A stretch of 64,000 nucleotides of DNA from PALSA-129 sp963842505 (lineage in GTDB: Bacteria > Acidobacteriota > Terriglobia > Bryobacterales > Bryobacteraceae). Of this stretch, positions 25,190 through 35,188 are shown piece after piece (position 1 is the first letter of the stretch; every line of letters starts with the position of its first letter). The notes below the pieces were generated by a model that was not told the DNA's origin, made no database searches, and saw only the letters and a list, made by a program, of their open reading frames with translations. Position numbers and translations under genes: made by a program. Location of the stretch: assembly GCA_963842505.1 (NCBI GenBank), contig CAWJGZ010000002.1, positions 744,001 to 808,000 on the forward strand. Direction: 5' to 3'.

Positions 25190-25873
25190 TTATTCTCCGA
25201 AGCTGCGCTCCGCCATGTTCAGGAACTCCAGCGCGAAATCGTCCATCCGCGCCCCGACCTCCCGAATACGGCCGCCCAGGATGTTATAGAAGACCGCTGC
25301 CGGAATGGCCGCCATCAGGCCCACCGCCGTTGCGATCAACGCCTCCGCGATGCCCGGCCCCACTGTCCGCAGGCTCGTGCTGCCCTGCTGGCTCAGATCC
25401 ATGAACGCCTGGATAATGCCCAGCACCGTCCCCAGCAACCCGATAAAAGGACACACCGTGGCGGTGGTCGCGAGCCAGGCCATGTTTCGTTCCATCCGCG
25501 CCACCTCTTCGCTGATGCCCAGTTGCAGGGAGCGCTCCACCGCCGTTCGGTTGCTCAGCTTGGCCTTGCCGCGCACCTGCCGTTCCACTTCTTCGTATCC
25601 GAAATCGAACACCACAACCAGCGGGCACGGCCGGTATTGTTCGGTGGCCACCATGACCGCTTCCAGGCCCGGGGCTTTCCGAAAGGCACGCAAAAACCGG
25701 GAGTTGGTCTTTCCCGCGTGGCGCAGCGATTGCCACTTGGAAAAAATCACCGTCCACGAATAGATCGAAAAGCAAAACAGGATACCCATGACCGCCATTG
25801 TCATGGGGCTGCCCTGGATCATCTTCCAGATGTCAGCTTGAAGGAGTAAGGCAGGCGGAGCTTCTAAGCTCAA
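25190..25873 (-). CDS. tolQ: TolQ/ExbB/MotA-family proton-channel subunit
   Basis: 227 residues with three membrane helices: MTMAVMGILFCFSIYSWTVI near the N-terminus, then NMAWLATTATVCPFIGLLGT and ALIATAVGLMAAIPAAVFYN in the second half. The GLLGTVLGIIQAF motif is the family hallmark, and TAVGLMAAIPA contains the conserved Thr/Ala/Gly channel residues. It is the first gene of tolQRAB-pal-cpoB and drives the outer-membrane constriction machinery with TolR and the TolA-like protein. Confidence 0.92.
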   Translation of the reverse strand: MSLEAPPALLLQADIWKMIQGSPMTMAVMGILFCFSIYSWTVIFSKWQSLRHAGKTNSRFLRAFRKAPGLEAVMVATEQYRPCPLVVVFDFGYEEVERQVRGKAKLSNRTAVERSLQLGISEEVARMERNMAWLATTATVCPFIGLLGTVLGIIQAFMDLSQQGSTSLRTVGPGIAEALIATAVGLMAAIPAAVFYNILGGRIREVGARMDDFALEFLNMAERSFGE

Positions 25874-26093
25874 TTCATCTCCTACTTTTCAGCCTATCAC
25901 AGAGACGCCGCCATGCCGTGAATAGACGTACGCACATTAAGGAAATGCCATTTTCGGCTTATATCAAGACACGCCGCGGGACGAGCGATCAGTTCTTGCC
26001 GTCGAAAAAGAGGGGCGCCGGCTGGAAAGCCTGCGTTGCGGGCCGGAGGCCCGCGCCACATGAGATTTCGCGGGCCGCGGGTCCTCTGCAACC

Positions 26094-26121
26094 GACCACG
26101 AAACCCGGTGGTCTGTCCTAC
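26094..26121 (-). repeat. GACAG-type palindromic repeat, copy upstream of recN
   Basis: On the minus strand the unit reads GTAGGACAGACCAC, then CGGGTTTCGTGGTC, with a stem GACCAC/GTGGTC. It is related to the two copies after recN. Confidence 0.7.
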
Positions 26122-26137
26122 TCCCCCTGAACCCCGC

Positions 26138-26143
26138 TATAAT
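26138..26143 (+). promoter_or_regulatory. Consensus -10 box (TATAAT) of recN
   Basis: A perfect TATAAT ends 10 nt before the recN ATG, predicting a leader of only a few nucleotides. No LexA-type box is apparent. Confidence 0.6.
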
Positions 26144-26153
26144 CACGTCCAGA

Positions 26154-27824
26154 ATGCTCCAGGAGCTGGTGGTTGAGAACTACGCGGTGGTCGATCGCCT
26201 GCGGATTCGTTTTCACCCTGGCCTCAACCTGCTTACGGGCGAAACCGGCAGCGGAAAATCGATCGTCGTTGACGCCCTCGGCCTGCTGCTGGGCGCCCGC
26301 GCATCGGCCGAAATGATCCGCACCGGGGAATCGCGCGCTTACGTCGCCGGAATCTTCGATGTCCGCGACGGCCAGCCCATCCTCCGGCTGCTCGAAACCG
26401 CCGGCATCGAAAGCGACGACGGCGAGTTGCTGGTCGAGCGCGAAATCCTGGCGGGCGGAAAATCGCGCGCCTTCTTGGGCAGCCGCCCCGTGGCCGTTTC
26501 CCTGCTCAAGGATCTCGCCCCGTTTCTCGCCGATATCCACGGCCAGCACGACCAGCAGCTTCTCTTTTCTCCGGAAGCCCAGCGCGACATGCTCGACGCC
26601 TTCGCCGCGGATCGCGATTCCCTGGACCGAGCCGCCGCCGTCTTCGAACAGTGGCGCTCGGCCGCCGCCGAGCTCGAATCCCTTCAGCGCTCCGAGCAGG
26701 AAAAACTGCGCATGCTGGACCTTTGGAGCTTCCAGCGCAAGGAAATCGAAGCTGCCGCCCTCGAACCCGGAGAGGAAATCGACCTCGAAAACGAACGCCG
26801 CGTCTTGCAGAACATTCAGCGTCTCGAAGAAGCCGCCTCCACCGCTTACACCGCGGTTTACGACGGCCCCGCATCGGCGGTCTCCCTGACCCACACCGCC
26901 GCCAAGAAAATCGAGGAGCTCTCCCGCATCGATTCCTCGCTCGAAGCTCTGCGCGAACACCTCAAGAACGCCAGCCTGAGCCTCCAGGAAGTTTCCTATG
27001 CGCTGCGCGATTATCTCTCGCGCCTCGAAGCCAATCCGCCGCGGCTCGAAGAAATTGAAGCCCGGCTCGCCGCGCTTGATCGCCTCAAGCGCAAGTACGG
27101 CCACTCCATCCCCGACGTGCTGACGTTCCTCGAAGACGTGCGCCGCCAGATCGCCTCCGTCGAACAGGCCGGCGAACGCATGGAAGCCCTGCGCGCCGCC
27201 CAGCAACGTCACTCGGCCGAGTTTGAGAAGCTCGCCGCGGCTCTCACGGCCGCGCGCACCGCCGCCGCCCGGAAGCTCGAAAAACGCGTCGAGGCGGAGC
27301 TCGCTCAGCTCTCCATGGAACGCACCGTTTTCCGCGTCCTCATTTCCCCAGCGCCCTGGAGCGCCGAAGGCGCCGATCAAATCAATTTCCTGGTTTCGCC
27401 CAACCTCGGTGAAGAGCCCCGCCCGCTGGAAAAAGTCGCCTCCGGCGGCGAAATTTCACGCATCGCGCTGGCCCTCAAGACCTGCCTGGCCACGCCACCG
27501 GCCGGTCCTCAGCGCACTCTGGTCTTCGACGAAGTCGACGCCGGAGTCGGCGGCAGCGCCGCTGAAGGCGTCGGCCGCCGTCTCAAGAAACTGGCTGCCG
27601 CCAACCAGGTCTTGTGCGTCACCCATCTGCCGCAAATCGCTTCCTTCGCCGACCATCATTACTTGGTCGAGAAGCGCGAATGCAAGGGCCGCACCGTCGC
27701 CGAAGTAGAAGAGCTAGACCGCGCCGCCCGTACCCGCGAGATCGGCCGCATGCTCTCCGGACAGAAGCTCACTCCCGAAGCCCTGAAGAACGCCGAACAA
27801 CTAATCAAAATGAGCCTGGCTTAA
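26154..27824 (+). CDS. recN: DNA repair protein RecN
   Basis: 556 residues, the usual RecN length. N-terminal Walker A GETGSGKSIVVDALGLLLG (about 28-46), a central coiled-coil region (about 150-370), the ABC signature VASGGEISRIALALK near 430, Walker B LVFDEVDAGVGG near 460 and the His-switch region (CVTHLPQIASFADHH). RecN is an SMC-like ATPase that holds broken DNA ends during recombinational repair. It is a single-gene unit, flanked on both sides by palindromic repeats, with its own -10 box. Confidence 0.96.
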   Translation: MLQELVVENYAVVDRLRIRFHPGLNLLTGETGSGKSIVVDALGLLLGARASAEMIRTGESRAYVAGIFDVRDGQPILRLLETAGIESDDGELLVEREILAGGKSRAFLGSRPVAVSLLKDLAPFLADIHGQHDQQLLFSPEAQRDMLDAFAADRDSLDRAAAVFEQWRSAAAELESLQRSEQEKLRMLDLWSFQRKEIEAAALEPGEEIDLENERRVLQNIQRLEEAASTAYTAVYDGPASAVSLTHTAAKKIEELSRIDSSLEALREHLKNASLSLQEVSYALRDYLSRLEANPPRLEEIEARLAALDRLKRKYGHSIPDVLTFLEDVRRQIASVEQAGERMEALRAAQQRHSAEFEKLAAALTAARTAAARKLEKRVEAELAQLSMERTVFRVLISPAPWSAEGADQINFLVSPNLGEEPRPLEKVASGGEISRIALALKTCLATPPAGPQRTLVFDEVDAGVGGSAAEGVGRRLKKLAAANQVLCVTHLPQIASFADHHYLVEKRECKGRTVAEVEELDRAARTREIGRMLSGQKLTPEALKNAEQLIKMSLA

Positions 27825-27844
27825 CCCCAATACTGTTCAGTTAA

Positions 27845-27876
27845 GTAGGACAGGCCATCGCCTTTCGTGGCCTGTC
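27845..27876 (+). repeat. GACAG-type palindromic repeat, first copy after recN
   Basis: GACAGGCCA (27849-27857) pairs with TGGCCTGTC (27868-27876) around a 10-nt loop ending in TTTCG. It lies 20 nt after the recN stop and may also act as its terminator. Confidence 0.75.
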
Positions 27877-27899
27877 ATGCTTAGCTGAAGAGGGCGATT

Positions 27900-27935
27900 G
27901 ACAGACGACTAAAACCGATCGTCTGTCCCACCCCC
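27900..27935 (-). repeat. GACAG-type palindromic repeat, second copy after recN
   Basis: GACAGACGA (27900-27908) pairs with TCGTCTGTC (27919-27927), again with a 10-nt loop. It is followed by a C-rich tail matching the copy upstream of recN in the opposite orientation. Confidence 0.75.
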
Positions 27936-28072
27936 GACGCCGGCTCAAGTGAACAGCATTGGGCGTAGCCCAGGGTTAGGCGAGCCTCCTGGCCGGCCTT
28001 TCACATTGGCTGCGGCGAGGCTGTTCCGGGGTGCAGGCCTGCCATCCTCTGCCGCGCTGCCGCCCCCTATCG

Positions 28073-28693
28073 TCAGTGCATCTTCTCCAAGAAGGCTCCG
28101 GTCGACGAATCCACATACACCGAAAAGTTCGATGTCTCCACCGATTCGCCCCACACCACGCGCCACGCCGGATTCGGAAACTTGCTGGTCTTTTCCAGCA
28201 CGAATGCGATGTTCATCCCGGGGTTCTTCTTGTCGTAGTCCCCGGCCTGCGCAAGCGCCGTCTTGTATGCCGCGGTGGTATCGATCGATACCGCCTGAAT
28301 TGTGAAGGCGCTCTGTAGGTCCTGTTTGCCCGACCAGCTCTCTTGTGGCCCCGCAAACACGTCCTTGTGAAAGTCCGCCGATTCCACAACCGAATACGAG
28401 TACGACCGCTTCTGTCCCAGCATTTCCGAGGTGAACTCGGCTTGCCATGCGCCCGCTTTACCCGGCACCTGCGGAACCTCCGCTACATGCACGCTGGTGC
28501 ACGTCAGTACCTGGGCATCGGCCGCCCAGGCCGTCCGTGCCACCTGGTACATCTTGTAGAGAGCGCTCTGCCCGGTCACCGGCTGAATTGGTTTAGGCGC
28601 CTCCTGCCCGGTGGTGGTCGGCGTCGAGCCGCAGCCCGCCAGCAGCAGAATCAGGGGGCACGCCATCAGGGTCGCGCGTCTTCTCATAAACAT
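28073..28693 (-). CDS. Lipoprotein of unknown function
   Basis: 206 residues; the signal peptide has a good lipobox (LILLLAGCGS). The mature protein (about 185 residues) has no membrane segment; recognisable pieces are YKMYQVARTAWAADAQVLTC and VFVLEK-like strands near the end. I know no domain. It starts from ATG with AGGATG-type spacing upstream. It converges with recN over a 248-nt gap holding two palindromic repeats. Confidence 0.65.
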   Translation of the reverse strand: MFMRRRATLMACPLILLLAGCGSTPTTTGQEAPKPIQPVTGQSALYKMYQVARTAWAADAQVLTCTSVHVAEVPQVPGKAGAWQAEFTSEMLGQKRSYSYSVVESADFHKDVFAGPQESWSGKQDLQSAFTIQAVSIDTTAAYKTALAQAGDYDKKNPGMNIAFVLEKTSKFPNPAWRVVWGESVETSNFSVYVDSSTGAFLEKMH

Positions 28694-28992
28694 CCTCCCG
28701 GCATTCTATTTAGCCCCGGGCAGATTCCGTCTGCCGCGTGCCATAAATTAATGCCAGCACAAAAGGGGGTCCCGTGCAAGCGGAATCCCGCGTCTTCCTG
28801 GCGGCCGCTACTTGGCCTCCGCAGCCCGCCTTCGGCCAGGCCAAAACCCCGACTCCAACCCGCCCAACGGATTCCAGCCGACGCCCCAGTTCATCAACGG
28901 CAAGGAGGTGCTCTATGTCGTGTGCCCTTTGCACAGTTTTACCTTGCTTCCAGCCATTTTTGTGGCATAATTAGCCCACACAGGAGGGCGGG
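28694..28992. other. Gene-poor stretch with the promoter of the TPR protein
   Basis: No complete gene. A short plus-strand frame with gene-like codon choice ends at the TAA at 28972-28974 (PPNGFQPTPQFINGKEVLYV), but it has no good start and may be a remnant. The 3' part holds the promoter annotated at 28944-28971. Confidence 0.5.
28944..28971 (+). promoter_or_regulatory. Promoter of the secreted TPR protein
   Basis: TTGCTT and CATAAT are 16 nt apart. AGGAGG at 28982-28987 lies between this promoter and the ATG at 28993. Confidence 0.6.
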
Positions 28993-30297
28993 ATGTCTCC
29001 TCGCGTCGGGGTACGGATTATCACTGCTGCTGCCATGGCGTTCGCGCTGTTGCAGCCGGTCTACACACAAACGAAGGGATCCGGAAGCACCACCGGAACT
29101 ACCGGAACCACCACCGGCACGGGCGCCATTGGCACACTTCCGCCGCCCAGTACCGGCAATCCCAACTCGACCACGAATCCCAGCACCAACCCGTCCGCCG
29201 GCTCAATCGCGCCTCCGCCCATCATGGTCAGCGGCCGCGTTATGCTCGAAGACGGAACCGCCCCTGCTGAAAGCGTCGTGATCGAACGCGTCTGCGGCGG
29301 CAGTGCCCGCGCCGAAGGCTATACCGATTCCCGCGGATACTTCGTACTCCAGTTGGGCTCCGGCAACACCCAGTTTCAGGATGCCAGCGAAACCGCCCCC
29401 AGTCTTGGCCGCGCTTCCCAACAAATGGGCGGAATCGGCGGCTCGGGCGGTCTGAGTAGTGGCGGCCTCGGCTCCGGCAGCGGCGCGGTTTCGTCCATCC
29501 GCGGCTCCGCGCTCGACCCGCGCCTGATGAACTGCGAGTTGCGCGCCCGCTTGGCCGGCTACCGCTCGCAAACCGTCAGCCTCATGGAGCGCCACGCCCT
29601 CGATGACCCGAATGTCGGCACCATTCTTCTGCACCGCCTCACCCCAACCGAACGCGCCGCCACCGTCAGCGCCGCGGCTCTGGCCGTCCCCAAACCCGCC
29701 GAAAGGGCGTATAACAAGGGGCTGAATTTTCTCAAAAAAGGTAAAGCCGAGGAAGCCCGCGCCGACTTCCAGTCCGCCATCGACATCTATCCCAAATTTT
29801 CTTCCGCATGGTTCGAACTCGGCAAGCTGCAAGCCACGGGTGGTCAACTCGACGACGCCCACAAATCTTTCGTCACCGCTACCGAGGCCGATCCCCAATC
29901 CGTAGGCCCGTATCTGGAACTGGCGCTGCTCGCCCTGCACAACAAGAACTGGAACGAGCTCGCCGACGTCACCTACCACGCTCTGAAGCTGAACTCCTTC
30001 GATTATCCGCAGGCTTATTTCCTGAACGCCGTCGCCAACTACAACCTCAAGAAGCTCGACACCGCCGAAAAAAGCGCCCGCGCCGCCCAACGGCTCGACA
30101 CACGCCGCAACTACCCCGAGAACTCCCGCCTCCTCGGTTTCATTCTGTTGGACCGCCAGCAATACGCCGAGGCTGCCGACGCCCTGCGCGATTTCCTGGC
30201 GGCCGCTCCTGATTCCGTCGCAGCGCCCGCCGTTCGCCAACAACTGGACGATCTCGAAAAGAAGACCATCTCCGCCGCCCAGACGGCCAAAAAGTAA
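28993..30297 (+). CDS. Secreted protein with carboxypeptidase-regulatory-like and TPR domains
   Basis: 434 residues; signal peptide ending PVYTQ. A Thr/Gly/Pro-rich low-complexity linker runs to about residue 72, followed by a small beta-sandwich (VSGRVMLEDGTAPAESVVIE, then GYTDSRGYFVLQL), like the carboxypeptidase-regulatory modules of the large receptors. A Gly-rich hinge leads to four TPR units (about 235-410; AYNKGLNFLKKGKAEEARAD is the first). This combination is common in acidobacterial exported proteins and suggests a periplasmic or surface scaffold. AGGAGG precedes the ATG, and a strong hairpin follows the stop. Confidence 0.75.
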   Translation: MSPRVGVRIITAAAMAFALLQPVYTQTKGSGSTTGTTGTTTGTGAIGTLPPPSTGNPNSTTNPSTNPSAGSIAPPPIMVSGRVMLEDGTAPAESVVIERVCGGSARAEGYTDSRGYFVLQLGSGNTQFQDASETAPSLGRASQQMGGIGGSGGLSSGGLGSGSGAVSSIRGSALDPRLMNCELRARLAGYRSQTVSLMERHALDDPNVGTILLHRLTPTERAATVSAAALAVPKPAERAYNKGLNFLKKGKAEEARADFQSAIDIYPKFSSAWFELGKLQATGGQLDDAHKSFVTATEADPQSVGPYLELALLALHNKNWNELADVTYHALKLNSFDYPQAYFLNAVANYNLKKLDTAEKSARAAQRLDTRRNYPENSRLLGFILLDRQQYAEAADALRDFLAAAPDSVAAPAVRQQLDDLEKKTISAAQTAKK

Positions 30298-30317
30298 GAC
30301 AGGCCCCTTGGCCTGTC
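30298..30317 (+). terminator. Terminator-like hairpin after the TPR protein
   Basis: Perfect 8-bp stem GACAGGCC / GGCCTGTC with loop CCTT, 1 nt after the stop codon. There is no T-run. It shares the GACAG/CTGTC ends of the repeats around recN and may be a shortened member of that family. Confidence 0.6.
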
Positions 30318-30444
30318 AAAGCTGGTCAGAGACCACACCCACAGCCCACTTACTCCAACGCAACACGCCTCGCGTGCTTCTAACTTCTGACTTCTGACTC
30401 CTCAACACCGACCCCGTCGATGTTGGCGCCGCGGGCGCCTACTC

Positions 30445-33112
30445 CTACTCATTCCTCAGCGCCGCCATCGGATCGATCCTCACCGCCCGCCGCGCCGGTA
30501 TGTAGATGGCCAGCGCGGCGGCCCCGGCCAACACCAGAGGCACCCCTATAAACACGGCCGGCGACACCGCACTGACACCGAACACCGCGGCCCGCATCAA
30601 CCGGGCCAGCCCATACGCCGGAACCAGGCCGACCGCAAGGCCCGCCAAAGCCGTCGCCATGCCACGCCGGAAGAGCATGCCAAGCACCCTCCCGCGCGGC
30701 GCTCCCAGCGCGATGCGGATGCCGATTTCATGGGTCTGCCCGGAAATCACGGACGCTGTCACGCCATACACGCCCACCGCGGAAAGCGCCAGCGCCAACA
30801 GGCCGAAAATCCCCATCAGCGCCGCCATGTATACAAATACGAAAGCCTCCTGCCGAATCAGGTTGATCATGGTGTTCAGGTTCGTGATGGGCTGCTCCGG
30901 GTCCACCGCGCGGATTACCTCGCGCACGGCGGGCGCCAGGCTGCCGGTTCTCCGCCACGGTGCGGATTCCGATATCCATCTGCCGTTCCGGCGCCTGCGC
31001 ATAAGGGATGTAAACCGCCGGGCTAGGACCGCGGTCGATTACGCTGTGCTCGATATCGCCGACAATTCCGACAATCGTCACCCACTGCCGCGGCCCGTTA
31101 GCGCCAACGTGCAGCCGGCTGCCAATCGGCGAAACGCCCGCCGGCCACCACCGCCGCGCCATGCGTTCGCTCACCACCGCGACTCGCGAGGTATCCGGAC
31201 CGTCGGCCGCGCCTGGCAACCGGCCCGCGCGCAATGGGATGAACATAGCGGCGAAATAGCCCGGACTCACCGTCTGAATCTGCGCGCTTGGCTGCTTGCC
31301 GGGTTCCACCACGCGGCCTTCGATGGTCACCGGGAGCATGGTCCAGTGCCGGCTATATGGCAGCGCCGTGACAGCCACCGCCGAACGCACTCCGGGAAGC
31401 ACGGCTAGCCGATCCAGCACTTCGCGATAGAACTCTGCTACCTGACGATCCTCGTGATACTTGTTCTCCGTAAGGGCCAGGTGGAGCGTCAGCATGGTGG
31501 CAGGCCGCAGACTGGTGCTGCCGCCCACCAGGCCTTGGAAACCGCGCACCATGAGTCCCGCCCCAGCCAGCAGAACCACCGCCAGCGCAATCTCGCCGCC
31601 CATCAGAACCGCGCGCAGGCGATTCCGCCCCGGTCCGCCGGCCAGAAAGAGTCCACCTTCCTTGAGTGATTCCACCAGGTTGGGCCGCGAGCACCGCCAT
31701 GCCGGCAGCAGACCGGCCAGGATCCCGCTTAGCGCGGCCGCGCTCAACGTGAATTCCAGAGCCTTTCGATTCAGGCCTATATCAGCCAGGCTGGGCATGT
31801 AGTGTTCGAGCTCGGCGGGCACGCCGGCTCTAATGAAGTACAGGCCCCACTTCGCCAGCAGCAGCCCAAGCGCGGCGCCCGCCGCCGCCAGCACCATGCT
31901 CTCGGTGAGAAGTTGCCGCAGCAAGCGTGGCCGGCTGGCACCCAAAGCCGTACGCACCGCTACCTCGCGCCACCGTCCCATAGCGCGCGCGAATTGCAGA
32001 TTGGCCACATTGGCGCACGCGATCAGAAGGACGAAAAACGCCGAGCCCAGGAGCATGGCCGAATAAATCCGCGCGTAGTCGCCGCCGGTAGTATAACGTT
32101 GCAGTGTCCATGCCATAAACCGCCGCTGGGTGTTGGTGTCCGGATGCTCTTTTTCCAGGCGAGACGCCACGCCCGCCAGCTCCGCGGCGAACTGCGCCAG
32201 CCTGCGCCCCGGCTTCAACCGTCCCATGCTGTCCACCAGCAAAGTGCTCCGCGAATTACGCGCTTCCGGCGTGAGCGCCAGCGGTACCCACAATTCCCGC
32301 CATGGCGTTGGAAAAGAGAACTTCGGCGGCATGATGCCGATCACCGTATAGTTCTGGTCGTCCAACCGGATCGTTCGGCCCACCAGCGTGCGGTCGCCGC
32401 CGAAATGGCGCCGCCAGAACGAATCGCCCAGCACCACTTCGCGCTCGCTTCCCGGCTGGTCTTCGCCCGCCCGAAAGGTGCGGCCCATCTCGGGCTGGAC
32501 ACCTGTTACATCGAAAAAGTTCGCAGTCACCCGCGTCGATTCCACCCGCAGCGCTTCCCCTCCGGCGTCCACCAGGTTGGCCATAGTGGATTGCCAACTG
32601 GCCAGGCTGTCGAGCACAGTGCTGTTCCGCCGCACGTCGTCGATGTCCGCCAACGAGGCCGGGCTCCAGAGATGCGGCTGGCCCGGCATTGCCTGCAGCA
32701 CCACCGCCAGCCGCTCCGCGTCCGGCAGCGCCATGGGTTTCCACAGCATCGTATCGAGCATGCTGTAGATGGCCGTAGTGGCGCCGATGCCGAGTCCCAG
32801 CGTGACCGCGGCGACCGTCGTGAATCCGGGGTTGCGCCGTAATTGCCGCATCCCGTATCGCAAGTCCTGCCACCAGGTCTCCACCCAACCGAGAGTCCAC
32901 AATTCGCGGCAGTTCTCCGTTACCGCGGTGACATTGCCAAACTGTCGCCGGGCGGCATGGCCCGCTTCCGCCGCACTGGCGCCGTGCAACCGGCGGTTCT
33001 CCTGGCTCATCGCCATGTGGAACGCCAGTTCGTCTTCCAGATCCCGATCCAACTGCCTCCGCCGGAATACGGTGCGCAGCCGCAACCATACCGCGGTCAA
33101 AGCCTCGCCCAA
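30445..33112 (-). pseudogene. ADOP-type ABC permease with one frameshift
   Basis: Acidobacterial duplicated orphan permease (ADOP) architecture: an N-terminal prefix (LRTVFRRRQLDRDLEDELAF), a first FtsX/MacB-like half with MRQLRRNPGFTTVAAVTLGL, a large periplasmic domain, and a second half ending MAALRNE. One extra A near 30948 breaks the frame after DIGIRTVAE; removing it restores ETGSLAPAVREVIRAVDPEQ and gives 888 residues. The start is TTG, 11 nt after padR. A sequencing error is possible. Confidence 0.8.
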
Positions 33113-33123
33113 CGGAGTCGCTC

Positions 33124-33465
33124 TCAGGCCGGCTGCATGATGCGCGCGATCGCCGCCGCCATCCTCTGCCAGCGGGCCGCCTCGTCTACCAGATGCCTGC
33201 GCCCGGCCGCCGTAAGCCGGTAATACTTGGCTCGCCGGTTGTTCTCCGACACCCCCCACTCCGCGCTCAGCAGGCCTCGCAGCTCCAGCCGGTGCAGCGC
33301 CGGATAAAGCGCTCCCTCCTCCACCCGCAGCACATCCTCCGAGGTCTGCTGAATAAACTCCACCACCCCGTACCCGTGCATCGGACCGCGAATCAGCGTC
33401 TTCAAAATCAGCATGTCCAACGTCCCTTGCAGCAGTTCGCCGGAGTTGGGCTTCGGTTCCCGCAT
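33124..33465 (-). CDS. PadR-family transcriptional regulator
   Basis: 113 residues, the typical short PadR length. The N-terminal winged helix starts LLQGTLDMLILKTLIRGPMH, followed by GYGVVEFIQQTSEDVLRVEE and ALYPALHRLELRGLL, the usual PadR pattern. AAGGAG lies 7 nt before the ATG. It sits between an ABC-type permease and the ADOP permease, the usual place of PadR repressors that control ABC exporters. It may bind the perfect palindrome just upstream of the ATPase gene of this locus. Confidence 0.92.
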   Translation of the reverse strand: MREPKPNSGELLQGTLDMLILKTLIRGPMHGYGVVEFIQQTSEDVLRVEEGALYPALHRLELRGLLSAEWGVSENNRRAKYYRLTAAGRRHLVDEAARWQRMAAAIARIMQPA

Positions 33466-33466
33466 A

Positions 33467-35188
33467 AGTCAGCTCCTTGATCCCGAGGTCGGTCACAACC
33501 GCGGGCAAATCTTCGTAAATTAACCTGTCTTCGCCCCATCCATCGCGCCGCCGCCGGCGCAGCCAGATCCAGATACCGCCGAAGATCGCCAGGTAGAAGG
33601 GAAAGAGGAAAGAAACCTCGCTGCCGACCGCGACCATCACCGAGAGCATCGGCACCACCGCGCAGAGCACAATCAGGTACCCGGCCAATATCCCCACCAA
33701 TGGCCGCTCTCCCGGAATGTAAGAGCACGTAAACGGCAGCTTCCGCCAGCTATAGAAGAGCCCTTCAAAGATGGAGAGCGAAATCAGCAGTTGCAGAATG
33801 GTCATGCGGATCGCCATCGGCCAGGCCAGCACGCATCCCGCCACCGGCAACAGGATCAGGTAGATGGGCGCAATCGCGTACGCCATCACGAAGCGCTCCA
33901 CGGCCGACATCCACTCCGCGCGCCCCTTGCTCTCATTGATCTGGAAGATCCAGTTGGCGGGCAGCTCGGCCGGAATCGAAAGCACATGCCGAAAGCCGCT
34001 GAGGATGGCCACCGAGCAGGCCAGCGGCCAGAACAGCACCAGGAATCGCAATGCCTTGCCCCAGCCTTTGGAGTGCATGAAAATCGCGCCGTCGATCAGC
34101 GAGCTGTTCAGCACCACGGCCACCGCCGCGCCCAGGTAGACGAACCACATCAGCCGGTGCGTGCGGCTGCGAGCCAGCGTTTTCGCCATGAAGTCCATCA
34201 CCGCCTCGCGGCGCGGCGAACGGGCCAGCAGTTGCACCGGGCTCCAGCGCCGGACTCCGGGCGTAGCCAGCCGCACCGGCGTCTCCAGCAGCAGCTTGCG
34301 ATACCGGCGATAGCTGACAAAGTAAGTGCCGATGGCCAACGCCAAGGCGATTCCCGCCGCCAGTTCCGCCCGTTGCGCCATCACGTGCGAGAATGCGCCA
34401 CCTTCCCCGACCAGCGTTTGATGGAGTCCCGTGAACCAGACCGGTGGCAGCCAGGCCCCGAACAGCGGCAGCCTGGCGATGGTCTCCGGCTGCCACTCTT
34501 TCATTGACCAGCTATAAAACCCGCCCAGCAGGAACAGCCCGGCCAGCACGCCCTGCACATAAACCGAGGCGCGCGCGCACAGGTTCGTGGGAAGCACATT
34601 CAGGAGCACGCCCTGCAGCGCCAGAATCGCAAAGAAGACGAAAAACGACGCTAGCCCCGATGCCACCGCCTGCGCGCCCGCGTGCCGCAGGTACGACGAA
34701 TCGATGCGCCACTCTCCGCCAAATTCCATGGGCGCGATGAGGCTGGGGAGGAAATTCATCGCCCCGACGATTACGCCGGAAAAGAGCAGCACCGAGACAA
34801 ATCGCGCCGTGAAAATCTGCCGCGAGCGCACCGGCAGCGATGCCAGCGCCAAATAGTCGCGCCCGCCGGGAAACAGCGACTGCCATTCCAGCAGCGCGAT
34901 CAGCCCCGTCACGCACAGAATCAACGTCACCAGCGCCAGTTCATCGGCCGTCGCCGCCGCGCGCACTTCCGCCGCTGTCTTGAGCAGTTGATACTTGAAA
35001 GCGTATTTCGGATCGAGCGCCCCTTCTCTCACCAGCAGCAGCCCTGCCGGCAGGAACAGCGAGAAAACTCCGATCGCCGCCGACTTCCACTGCCCCGGCG
35101 ACGAGGACCATTCGCCGTCGAACATGCGCCGCAGAAAATGCCGCACCAGCTCGAACTGCACACCGTGCGTTTCCTCCAGCCAGTTCAT
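33467..35188 (-). CDS. Multi-span ABC exporter permease lacking its own stop codon
   Basis: 574 residues up to the padR start, with about 12 hydrophobic segments (for example LALVTLILCVTGLIALL and YLIVLCAVVPMLSVMVAVG) and a basic cytoplasmic end (IWLRRRRRDGWGEDRLIYED). I take it as the ABC-2-like partner of the ATPase, whose stop overlaps its start by 4 nt. The frame does not stop at padR; it stays open through padR in another frame and then joins the ADOP frame. A one-base shift would end it at TGA just before padR, so either the stop is lost or the C-terminus is altered. I end the feature at padR. Confidence 0.7.

Noticed and set aside
30728..35188. One giant permease fusion of 1486 residues
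   Set aside because: The part between the two permeases is the out-of-frame shadow of a complete padR gene and has no domain. Two separate permeases plus PadR is the simpler reading.
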